This document shows positions 1-5,838 of a stretch of 9,074 nucleotides of DNA, piece by piece. The notes beneath the pieces are model-generated. The model was not told the DNA's origin. It made no database searches and was given only the letters and a program-made list of their open reading frames with translations. The stretch spans positions 1 to 9,074 of the forward strand of contig JAITGJ010000078.1 of the NCBI GenBank assembly GCA_031280705.1, in the 5' to 3' direction. A program made the translations under genes and the position numbers. How positions within the stretch are numbered: the first letter of the stretch is position 1; every line of letters begins with the position of its first letter. The DNA is from Spirochaetaceae bacterium. Lineage in GTDB: Bacteria > Spirochaetota > Spirochaetia > Treponematales > Breznakiellaceae.

Positions 1-7
1 TTTGAAA

Positions 8-33
8 AATTTATCGAGAATTCATGATAAATT
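8..33. repeat. AT-rich inverted repeat at left edge
   Basis: AATTTATC (8-15) and GATAAATT (26-33) are perfect 8-base complements around a 10-base spacer that contains GAATTC. No gene can be assigned to positions 1-127. Short reading frames enter from the left edge and stop at 27 and 46, so the end of an upstream gene cannot be excluded. The repeat could be an operator, a weak hairpin or chance in AT-rich DNA. No T-tract follows it, so it is not called a terminator. Confidence 0.3.
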
Positions 34-127
34 CCATAAAATGTAACATAAGGAGAAACCACGGTTAAAAGTTTTGAAAAAATATCAATTGTCTTAGGGA
101 GATCTGTCGATGCACTTATAAAAATAA

Positions 128-499
128 TCACTGCTGTCCGGTAAAATCATAGCGCCCAGTCCCAAACGAGCTGAGAAGAAGGGATTTCTGGAGGAGAGAC
201 AGATTCGCACACAAACCGGCGATAGAATTTTTACCCAAAAGCGTTGTCTTCATCATCGGTAACAGTTGGTTTGCCGGTAACATAATGCCGTCTATCGTCC
301 TTTTTATCTACAGCAGTACCGTTAGTATCAACGCAGTCCATAACTGTATCCATACCGCGTTCTCACCGGTACCCCGGAAGTTTTTGACTTTCAAATGTTG
401 TTTTGTCCGCTTGAAAAATAACTCTGCCTGCCGCGTAATTTCCTGTTGCTCTTCATCCGCGCCACAAACGTTGAACCTCCTAACCGGTACCGGGCTCCA
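128..499 (-). pseudogene. Degenerate IS4-type (DDE) transposase, C-terminal remnant
   Basis: One minus-strand frame reads from 499 down to a TGA at 128-130 and is broken only by a TAG at 308-310. Its middle part, around 345-445, reads AELFFKRTKQHLKVKNF followed by RGTGENAV and IQLWTAL. This closely resembles the end of the catalytic domain of IS4-like transposases, usually 'ELFFKWIKQHLKIKxFxGTSENAVxxQIWIAL', which holds the last catalytic Glu and the E-(6)-K spacing of the YREK motif. Here the Glu and Lys survive, but the preceding Tyr, Arg and Trp are lost. After the internal stop, LLGKNSI resembles the family's 'LFDKTPI' block, and the frame ends in DFTGQQ. An in-frame stop at 500-502 suggests a frameshift upstream, and traces may continue to about 600 in another frame. 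The N-terminal half with the first two catalytic Asp residues is not recognisable. This is a dead mobile-element scar; the family comparison is from memory of the consensus. Confidence 0.72.
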
Positions 500-588
500 T
501 CAAACCGTTGCAGACACACCGGGATTATTGACGCGTCTCTGATCCTCTGCGGGTCTTTAAACCGTTTCTTCCTGTTCCCCGCCGGTAA

Positions 589-771
589 TTGCGCTTTGTT
601 TACCGCCGCGTAAAGGAGGTCTTCAAATACCCGGTAATCCCGTTTCTCAAGGGCAGCACGGTATCTTTCACGTTTGACCCGGCGAAATCGCCGCTCAAAA
701 ATATTGAGGCGGCCATTACCGGTGCGGGCTACGATGTGAAAGGCCGGTGGAAAAACTACAGCCGGATGTAA
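589..771 (+). pseudogene. C-terminal fragment of a heavy-metal-associated (HMA, CopZ-like) domain
   Basis: From TTG at 589 the frame encodes 60 residues. The last 40, beginning GSTVSFTFDPAKSPLKN and continuing with IEAAITGAGYDVKGRW, match the third strand, second helix and final GY[DE]V turn of the ferredoxin-like HMA fold found in copper chaperones and the N-terminal domains of P1B-type ATPases. The metal-binding GMxCxxC loop that should lie about 35 residues upstream is absent in all three plus frames. A TAA stands immediately before the TTG (586-588). GGAGG at 615-619 lies inside the frame, not before a start codon. The fragment is therefore either the remnant of a lost copper chaperone or exporter gene, or a very short protein without metal ligands. 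It sits next to the transposase scar, consistent with disruption by that element. Domain assignment is fairly secure; expression is doubtful. Confidence 0.5.
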
Positions 772-793
772 ACCGCATACCGCCGGAGCCTGG

Positions 794-834
794 ATCGTGC
801 CTGGTTGCCTGATATTCACGCGATCAGGCACGAT
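794..834. promoter_or_regulatory. Three-copy TGCCTGRT repeat forming two alternative hairpins; candidate operator
   Basis: TGCCTGGT (798-805) is followed directly by TGCCTGAT (806-813), and the inverse ATCAGGCA lies at 823-830. Two perfect stems share the same right arm: ATCGTGCCTG/CAGGCACGAT (794-803 with 825-834) and GCCTGAT/ATCAGGC (807-813 with 823-829). The block lies 30 bases upstream of the -35 box of the two-component operon, where an activator or autoregulator could bind. It could also be the folded 3' end of the HMA fragment transcript, but no T-tract follows. The function is inferred; the repeat itself is plain in the sequence. Confidence 0.45.
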
Positions 835-863
835 GAACGATAAGAACGGGAAACCTGTCCATA

Positions 864-891
864 TTGACAAAATTCTTAAACCTTTTAATAT
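864..891 (+). promoter_or_regulatory. Sigma70-type promoter of the two-component operon
   Basis: A perfect -35 box TTGACA (864-869) is followed after 16 bases by TAATAT (886-891), which matches 4 of 6 positions of the -10 consensus. Transcription would start near 898, giving a leader of about 40 bases before the response-regulator ATG. The AT-rich spacer stands out against the surrounding GC-rich sequence. Confidence 0.6.
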
Positions 892-902
892 GTGATAGGA
901 GG

Positions 903-929
903 CCGCAGGGGCGAAAAACCCGTGCGGAG
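903..929 (+). promoter_or_regulatory. Leader hairpin overlapping the ribosome binding site of the response regulator
   Basis: CCGCAGGG (903-910) pairs with CCC-TGCGG (919-921 and 923-927), with G922 bulged and an A-rich loop. The ribosome binding site GGAG (926-929) is 9 bases before the ATG at 939, and its first two bases lie in the stem, so folding would partly hide it. A second strong AGGAGG at 897-902 has no suitable start codon at normal distance. Whether the hairpin tunes translation is inference. Confidence 0.4.
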
Positions 930-938
930 TAATTTTGC

Positions 939-1640
939 ATGACCGGCGGCACTACTGTTCTGGTGGTAGACGATGAAAAAAAAATACGGGAGATTCTCGT
1001 ATCCTATCTGGAAGCGTACGGGTACCGCGTTGTCAGCGCCGGGGGAGGAGAAGAAGCCCTTGCCCTGTTTGCGAAACATCCGGTATCCGTCGTGCTTCTC
1101 GATCTCATGCTTCCGGGCATGACCGGAGAAGAAGTCTGCCGAAGAATACGGGAGATTTCTTCCGTTCCCGTTATCATGATAACCGCAAAAATAGAAGAAA
1201 AGGATGTTGTCCACGGACTTTCTTTGGGCGCCGATGACTATGTAACCAAGCCGTTTGGCCCCCGCGAAATTGTGGCGCGGGTTGCCGCCGTACTCCGCCG
1301 CACGGGAATCGCCGGAGGCGGCGCGAAACGGGAGGCGGTGTACACACGGGGAGAAATTACTGTTGACACGGAAAACCGGCGGGTGGCAAAAAACGGCCGC
1401 CCGCTTGTGCTTACGCCCAGTGAATACCGCATCATGGCCCTGCTCGCATCGCGGCCCGAAAAGGTTTTTTCCCGTGACGAAATAATAGACGCGGCAAAAA
1501 ATGACGATTTTGACGGCGTTGACCGCGCCATTGACGTGCATATTTCGAACCTGCGGCAGAAAGTGGAGGACAATCCCAAAAAACCGCGCTTTATTGTTAC
1601 CGTGTACGGCATGGGGTACCGTTTTGGGGACGCGCCATGA
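939..1640 (+). CDS. OmpR/PhoB-family two-component response regulator
   Basis: This 233-residue cytoplasmic transcription factor is phosphorylated by the kinase encoded next to it. The receiver domain (about 5-120) has the acidic pair D11-D12, the phospho-acceptor D55 in VVLLDLMLPGMTG, the switch T82 in MITAK and K104 in the YVTKPF motif. A glycine-rich linker (about 123-130) leads to a winged-helix DNA-binding domain (about 137-230), with LTPSEYRIM, the recognition-helix block RAIDVHISNLRQK (196-208) and the wing VYGMGYRF. All phosphorylation residues are intact and the length is normal for the family. ATG 939 is preceded by GGAG at 9 bases. The stop overlaps the kinase start as ATGA, so the two are translationally coupled. 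The closest named relatives are PhoB/BaeR-type regulators, but the stimulus and target genes cannot be read from sequence. The repeated motif at 794-834 may be its own binding site. Confidence 0.93.
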   Translation: MTGGTTVLVVDDEKKIREILVSYLEAYGYRVVSAGGGEEALALFAKHPVSVVLLDLMLPGMTGEEVCRRIREISSVPVIMITAKIEEKDVVHGLSLGADDYVTKPFGPREIVARVAAVLRRTGIAGGGAKREAVYTRGEITVDTENRRVAKNGRPLVLTPSEYRIMALLASRPEKVFSRDEIIDAAKNDDFDGVDRAIDVHISNLRQKVEDNPKKPRFIVTVYGMGYRFGDAP

Positions 1641-3058
1641 TTCGTCTGCGAAACTATATCGCCTTTATTTATGCCTTCTTTATCTGCATAACCGTTTTTG
1701 TCCTGAGCGCGGTAATAAACATGTTCGCGGAAAAACTGTTTGCGGAATATATAACCGGCAATATCCGCCTCCAGACCGAAGAGATTATCCGTTCTTTTGA
1801 AGAACAATACGATCCGTTTACGGCGCGTTATAACCGGGCCGGAATTGACGTTATCGGCATGCACTATCTGCATCAGGGGTATCTTGTTTCCCTGGCAGAT
1901 GCCGCCGGGCGCGTTGTCTGGGATGTGCGCGACATGGATATGGAGGAATGCGCGGTTATTATCGAAGAAATTTCCGCCCGGATGAACAATGAATACCGCG
2001 CCGGCGGATCATTCGCGCCGCGCCTTCACAATCTGGTGCTGGGAAATACGAACATCGGCGCGCTTAGAATAGAGAGTTACGGCCCTTTTTTTTACCGGGA
2101 AAACGAAGCGGCATTTCTTAAAACACTAAACCGGTTTCTGCTGGTATCGGGAGCGGTTTTTGTGCTCCTCAGCGTAATCGTTTCGGTGTGCCTTGCATCG
2201 GTTATCGCCCGCCCGGTGCTTCGCGCGCGCGACGCCGCCCGCCGCATCGCACACGGCGATTTTTCAACGCGCATTGCCGAGGGGCACGCCGCGCGGGAAC
2301 TGCACGAACTTTCCCGCGCGGTAAACGGCCTTGCCGAAGCGCTGGGAAACGGCGAGGAATGGCAGAAACGGCAGAGCGCCGACATTGCCCACGAACTCCG
2401 TACACCGCTCACCACACTGCGCGGAAATATCGAGGCCATGATCGACGGTATTTGGGAATTGTCGCCGGAACGGCTCGAAAGCTGCCTGGAGGAAATTGTA
2501 CGCCTTTCGGGCCTCGTCGATGATATTGCCGTCCTTTCGCTGATCCGGCGGGAGCATATCGTACTGTCAAAAACCGGTTTTGATCTTGCGCATCTTGCGG
2601 CGCGGGCCGCGGAACAGTTCGTACCGCTTGCCCGCGAAAAGGGCGTAACACTTTCCGTGAATCTCGATCCCGCGCCGGTCTACGCCGACTATAACCGGAT
2701 TATGCAGGTGTTGGTGAATTTGCTTTCCAATGCGGTTAAATACACCGCACAGGGGAACATTACGGTAACGCTCCACGCGGCGGCATCCCGGGGAGGCGCA
2801 CACCACGAACTCTCTGTGGCCGATACGGGCTGCGGAATTGCGGCGGAAGACCTTCCCCATGTGTTTGAACGCTTTTTCCGCGCCGACCGGTCCCGGAGCC
2901 GGGAAACCGGCGGTACGGGCATCGGGCTTTCCATTGCCGCCGCCATTGTGGAAGCCCACGGGGGCAGTATCCGCGCAGAAAGCGCCGCCGCCCCCGGCAC
3001 GGGAGGCAGTGTTTTTACGGCAACGCTCCCGGCGGACATTTCCGCCCGGCAGCAGTAA
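1637..3058 (+). CDS. Membrane sensor histidine kinase (BaeS-like, HAMP-containing)
   Basis: This 473-residue inner-membrane kinase senses a signal, autophosphorylates on His and passes the phosphate to the upstream regulator. Membrane segments lie at about 7-29 and 165-190 and flank an external sensor region of about 135 residues that I do not recognise. A HAMP linker follows (about 190-238, starting near P193). The dimerisation helix has the H-box SADIAHELRTPLTTLRG with phospho-acceptor H252. The ATP-binding domain shows the N-box (IMQVLVNLLSNAVKYT, N361 and N365), the G1 box DTGCGI (396-401), the F-box FERFFRAD (410-417) and the G2 box GGTGIGLS (425-432). Everything needed for catalysis is present. 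Its ATG overlaps the regulator stop (ATGA), as expected for a coupled operon. The stop codon lies inside a 13-bp hairpin. The architecture resembles envelope-stress kinases such as BaeS, but the ligand is unknown. Confidence 0.93.
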   Translation: MIRLRNYIAFIYAFFICITVFVLSAVINMFAEKLFAEYITGNIRLQTEEIIRSFEEQYDPFTARYNRAGIDVIGMHYLHQGYLVSLADAAGRVVWDVRDMDMEECAVIIEEISARMNNEYRAGGSFAPRLHNLVLGNTNIGALRIESYGPFFYRENEAAFLKTLNRFLLVSGAVFVLLSVIVSVCLASVIARPVLRARDAARRIAHGDFSTRIAEGHAARELHELSRAVNGLAEALGNGEEWQKRQSADIAHELRTPLTTLRGNIEAMIDGIWELSPERLESCLEEIVRLSGLVDDIAVLSLIRREHIVLSKTGFDLAHLAARAAEQFVPLAREKGVTLSVNLDPAPVYADYNRIMQVLVNLLSNAVKYTAQGNITVTLHAAASRGGAHHELSVADTGCGIAAEDLPHVFERFFRADRSRSRETGGTGIGLSIAAAIVEAHGGSIRAESAAAPGTGGSVFTATLPADISARQQ

Positions 3059-3080
3059 CCGGGGGAGCCGGTTACTGCTG
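3050..3080 (+). terminator. Strong hairpin spanning the kinase stop codon (no T-tract)
   Basis: CAGCAGTAACCGG (3050-3062) and CCGGTTACTGCTG (3068-3080) form a perfect 13-bp stem with a 5-base loop. The TAA stop of the kinase (3056-3058) lies inside the left arm. No T-run follows on either strand, so it is not a canonical intrinsic terminator. It may stabilise the 3' end of the operon mRNA, or act with the terminators at 3125-3200. Confidence 0.45.
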
Positions 3081-3124
3081 AAGCCAAAACAGCGATAATG
3101 GTCCGCGTTTCGCAGCCACGAGTG

Positions 3125-3156
3125 AAAAACAGCGCCGGGTATTCCGGCGCCGCTCT
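3125..3156 (-). terminator. Rho-independent terminator on the minus strand
   Basis: Read on the minus strand, AGAGCGGCGCCGG pairs through a 5-base loop AATAC with CCGGCGCTGTTTTTC. The core is a perfect 7-bp GC stem (3132-3138 with 3144-3150), extended by G-U, C-G and A-U pairs into the T-tract at 3129-3125. On the plus strand the core stem is the same but the flanking pairs and T-run are lost, so the signal is directional. It would end transcripts from the minus strand, about 20 bases after the minus-strand stop at 3176-3178. Confidence 0.6.
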
Positions 3157-3167
3157 GTTCTTCCGCC

Positions 3168-3200
3168 TCTGGGGACTAGAAAATCCCCAGAATCTTTTTT
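3168..3200 (+). terminator. Rho-independent terminator of the two-component operon
   Basis: TCTGGGGA (3168-3175) pairs perfectly with TCCCCAGA (3184-3191) around the 8-base loop CTAGAAAA. It is followed by TCTTTTTT, with six T at 3195-3200. This is a canonical intrinsic terminator on the plus strand, 110 bases past the kinase stop, and it separates the kinase from tex. Confidence 0.75.
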
Positions 3201-3331
3201 CCCGGTGCGGCTTCTCTGAACTTTATCGCGTAATAACCCATAAAGCCCGGCACATGAATCAGCCTGTTGGCAAATTTTCCTTTGTCAACAACGACCGCGC
3301 CGGCATTACATCCGCGGCCGGGCCCCCGGCC
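3176..3331 (-). pseudogene. Possible tail of an unidentified minus-strand gene
   Basis: A minus-strand frame ends in TAG at 3176-3178. Outside tex it reads ...GCNAGAVVVDKGKFANRL followed by IHVPGFMGYYAIKF and REAAPGKKILGIF. The composition looks protein-like rather than the Arg/Pro/Ala-rich nonsense seen antisense to the other GC-rich genes, and a directional terminator follows its stop. I do not recognise the family. The frame continues antisense into tex with no convincing start, so if it was a gene only the 3' end (about 50 codons) survives. The alternative is non-coding DNA upstream of tex that happens to be open. Upper boundary is arbitrary. Confidence 0.2.
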
Positions 3332-3333
3332 GC
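3314..3333. promoter_or_regulatory. GC-only palindrome upstream of tex
   Basis: GCGGCCGGG (3314-3322) and CCCGGCCGC (3325-3333) are perfect inverted repeats separated by CC. The centre lies about 50 bases upstream of the predicted tex transcription start. A pyrimidine-rich stretch (about 3334-3360) follows. It could be a repressor or activator site, or a hairpin at the end of an upstream transcript, though no T-tract follows. Confidence 0.4.
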
Positions 3334-3338
3334 TCCGC

Positions 3339-3367
3339 TTCCCCTTTGCCGCCCTTTTCGCTACAAT
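3339..3367 (+). promoter_or_regulatory. Candidate tex promoter placed for a leaderless mRNA
   Basis: TACAAT (3362-3367, 5 of 6 consensus bases) ends 6 bases before the tex ATG at 3374, so transcription would begin at or next to the start codon. The corresponding -35 position (TTCCCC at 3339-3344, 17-base spacer) is weak. No Shine-Dalgarno sequence precedes the ATG; the bases before it are CTACAATCGCCCC. A leaderless message is the simplest reading. Confidence 0.4.
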
Positions 3368-3373
3368 CGCCCC

Positions 3374-5836
3374 ATGGAAATTACGCAGGAACTGATTGAC
3401 AGCCTCGTTATTAACGAGCCCGCGCTGATGAAACGCATCGCCGGACAGCTTGCCGTGGATACGGCGCAGGTCTCCGCGGTGGCAGCCCTTCTGGAAGAGG
3501 GCTGTACGGTACCCTTTATCGCGCGGTACCGGAAAGAGCGCACCGGGAGCCTTGACGAGGTGCAGGTGCGCGATGTGGAGCATCTTTTTTCCTCCGGAAA
3601 AAACCTTGAAAGCAGGCGGATAGAAATTACGCGCGGCATCTTTGCCCAGGGAAAGCTTGACGGGGCGCTGTACGAAAACATCCAAAAGGCGGCGACCCTG
3701 ACGGAGCTTGAAGACATATACGCGCCCTACAAACGAAAGAAAAAAACGCGCGGTATGGCCGCGCTTGAAAAGGGCCTTGGCCCCCTTGCGGATGCGATGA
3801 AGGAACTGGAAGAAGCGCCGCTCCGGGAAAAGGCGGCGGAATTGGTGCGCGCCGCTTCCGCCGCGGTTGATGCCGCCAACAATGACGGCGCTCCGGCAGC
3901 GCCGGCGGTGGAAACGGTGGAAGAGGCGCTTCAGGGGGCGATGGATATTATCGCCGAACAGACCGCCCAGGACGCGGAAAACCGTGCGGACATAAAAAGT
4001 TTCTACCTTAAAGACGGCAGGATTCTGGTCAAGGCTTCCGGCGCGGCCGGCAAGGGCGATGAAGAAGCAAAAAAAACATCCGTGTACCAGATGTACTGGG
4101 ACTTTACGGAACCCCTTTCGCGCGTTAAACCCCACCGGGTCCTTGCGATAAACCGGGGTGAGCGGGAAGGCGTGCTGGACGTTACGATTGATGTTGACAG
4201 CGATACTGCCGTCTGTCTGTTGTGGAAAAAATATGTTTTCTACAATGACTATCACAAAACCGCTGTGGAAGACGGCCAGAGGCGGCTCCTCTCCCCGGCG
4301 GTGATTCGGGAAATCCGGGGCGACCAGGGCGACACGGCGGACGATCACGGTATTTCCGTGTTCAGCCAAAACCTGAAAAACCTCCTCATGCAGCAGCCTA
4401 TCCGGGGTACGCGCGTTCTGGGCATCGATCCGGGCATCCGTACCGGCACCAAATGCGCGTTCCTTGACGATACGGGCAAATACCTCGGCAGTACGGTTAT
4501 CTACAACCACAAGGCGCTGGAGGCGAAACGCGCCCTGCTTGAGGGCATCAAACAGTACGATGTTCAGCTTGTCGCCGTGGGCAACGGCACGGGCACCCGG
4601 GACGTGCAGGAAATCGTGTCATCAGTCATTGCCGAAAACAGCCTTGAGGTACTGTACACGGTAGTGGACGAAGACGGCGCGTCTGTCTATTCCGCCGGGG
4701 ATATTGCGCGGGAGGAATTCCCCGAACTTGACCTTACCATCCGGGGGGCAATCTCCATCGGGCGGCGGCTTCAGGACCCCCTGGCGGAATTGGTAAAAAT
4801 AGACCCCAAAGCAATCGGCGTGGGGCTGTACCAGCACGATTTGAACCAGAAAAAACTTTCCGATACGCTGGACGAAGTTGTGTCATCGGTAGTAAACAAT
4901 GTCGGCGTCAATATCAACACCGCGAGCGTGTCACTCCTCAAATATGTGTCGGGAATCAACGGTTCTCTCGCCAGAAAAATCGTGCAGTACCGCGACGGCC
5001 GGGGAAAAATAGCCAGCCGCGCGGAACTTGTCTCCGTGCCCGGCATGGGGCCAAAAAGTTTTGAACAGTGCGCGGGTTTTCTCAAAATCCCCGAAAGCGG
5101 CGAACCCCTGGATAATACCTGGGTGCACCCGGAAAACTATGCCATCGCGCGGGAAATACGGGAAATGGTACGCACCACGACGGGTAATCTCCCGGAGGCG
5201 GAACTGAGGCCGCTCCGGGAAAAATACGGTGCGGGCGACGCCACCATCGCTGACATTGTGGAAGAACTCAAAAAGCCGAACCGGGACCCCCGCGACGGTT
5301 ATCCCCGGCCCATCATGCAAAAGGGCGTCGTAACTTTTGAGGATCTTTCCGAGGGCATGGCGATTACGGGAAAAATAAAAAACGTTGTCGATTTCGGCGC
5401 GTTTGTGGACCTCGGCATCAAGGAAACGGCACTGGTGCACATATCGGAACTTTCCGATCACTATGTGAAGGATCCGCTTGAACTGGTCAAGGCCGGCGAT
5501 GTGCTCGAATTCCATATTATCAGCCTTGACCGGGACCGGCGGCGCATCGGCCTCTCACGGAAAACAAAAAAAACGGAAACGGTTTCCGCGCCGCAAACCG
5601 GGAGTGGAACCGGTAATTTCCCCGGCCCGGAAAAGGCCGCTTCACCCGCGGCGGGGCGGGGTGCGCGTTTTCCCGCGCACGGCGGCGGCAAAAAGGAGCG
5701 TCTTCCCGCGGCGGGAAAGAGCGCGTCCGCGCCGTTTCGCTCCGGCACGGACGGCGGCAGTGATGACGGAACCATGTACAATCCGTTCGCCGCAGCCTTC
5801 AAAAAAATGGAAGAACGCAAGGAGAAGAAAAAATAA
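3374..5836 (+). CDS. tex: Tex-family S1 RNA-binding protein (transcription accessory protein)
   Basis: This 820-residue cytoplasmic nucleic-acid-binding protein belongs to the Tex/Spt6-related family, linked to transcription elongation and RNA handling. The N-terminal helical region carries the family motif FIARYRKERTG (48-58) and IYAPYKRKKKTRG (115-127). A YqgF/RNase H-like domain begins at GIDPGIRTGTK (350-360). Helix-hairpin-helix motifs follow (about 510-570, with SVPGMGPKSFE), and an S1 domain occupies about 661-731 (ITGKIKNVVDFGAFVDLG and LVHISEL). Two oddities are an Ala/Asn-rich insertion near 160-180 and an extra tail of about 89 residues after S1. The tail is rich in Gly, Ala, Pro, Arg and Lys and ends NPFAAAFKKMEERKEKKK. 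The usual length is about 720-785. The frame is open back to 3098, but that stretch holds two terminators and is not conserved, so ATG 3374, where homology to MEITQEL-type starts begins, is preferred. lysS follows 2 bases after the stop. Confidence 0.93.
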   Translation: MEITQELIDSLVINEPALMKRIAGQLAVDTAQVSAVAALLEEGCTVPFIARYRKERTGSLDEVQVRDVEHLFSSGKNLESRRIEITRGIFAQGKLDGALYENIQKAATLTELEDIYAPYKRKKKTRGMAALEKGLGPLADAMKELEEAPLREKAAELVRAASAAVDAANNDGAPAAPAVETVEEALQGAMDIIAEQTAQDAENRADIKSFYLKDGRILVKASGAAGKGDEEAKKTSVYQMYWDFTEPLSRVKPHRVLAINRGEREGVLDVTIDVDSDTAVCLLWKKYVFYNDYHKTAVEDGQRRLLSPAVIREIRGDQGDTADDHGISVFSQNLKNLLMQQPIRGTRVLGIDPGIRTGTKCAFLDDTGKYLGSTVIYNHKALEAKRALLEGIKQYDVQLVAVGNGTGTRDVQEIVSSVIAENSLEVLYTVVDEDGASVYSAGDIAREEFPELDLTIRGAISIGRRLQDPLAELVKIDPKAIGVGLYQHDLNQKKLSDTLDEVVSSVVNNVGVNINTASVSLLKYVSGINGSLARKIVQYRDGRGKIASRAELVSVPGMGPKSFEQCAGFLKIPESGEPLDNTWVHPENYAIAREIREMVRTTTGNLPEAELRPLREKYGAGDATIADIVEELKKPNRDPRDGYPRPIMQKGVVTFEDLSEGMAITGKIKNVVDFGAFVDLGIKETALVHISELSDHYVKDPLELVKAGDVLEFHIISLDRDRRRIGLSRKTKKTETVSAPQTGSGTGNFPGPEKAASPAAGRGARFPAHGGGKKERLPAAGKSASAPFRSGTDGGSDDGTMYNPFAAAFKKMEERKEKKK

Positions 5837-5838
5837 CC

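Noticed and set aside
145..240. GGAGGAG (190-196) as the ribosome site of a further small plus-strand gene
   Set aside because: No ATG, GTG or TTG lies at usable distance, and the region is antisense to the transposase tail.
345..445. CGG read as Trp (genetic-code reassignment) because CGG stands at expected Trp sites in the transposase
   Set aside because: Intact genes here use CGG at conserved Arg positions, such as NLRQK in the response regulator, and TGG for Trp. Decay of the pseudogene is enough.
500..870. Minus-strand open frame antisense to the HMA fragment
   Set aside because: No recognisable domain or ribosome site. Its section near 520-610 may hold faint transposase traces, but not enough to annotate.
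885..1541. 218-codon minus-strand frame across the response regulator
   Set aside because: Fully antisense to a well-supported regulator and without a recognisable domain.
3098..3373. In-frame upstream extension of tex by 92 codons
   Set aside because: It crosses two terminator hairpins and a palindrome, has no ribosome site and does not resemble Tex; homology begins at ATG 3374.
3332..4510. Long minus-strand open frame antisense to tex
   Set aside because: GC-rich antisense shadow with Arg/Phe/Val-rich composition and no domain. Only the part outside tex, which looks protein-like and has its own terminator, is kept as a weak candidate.
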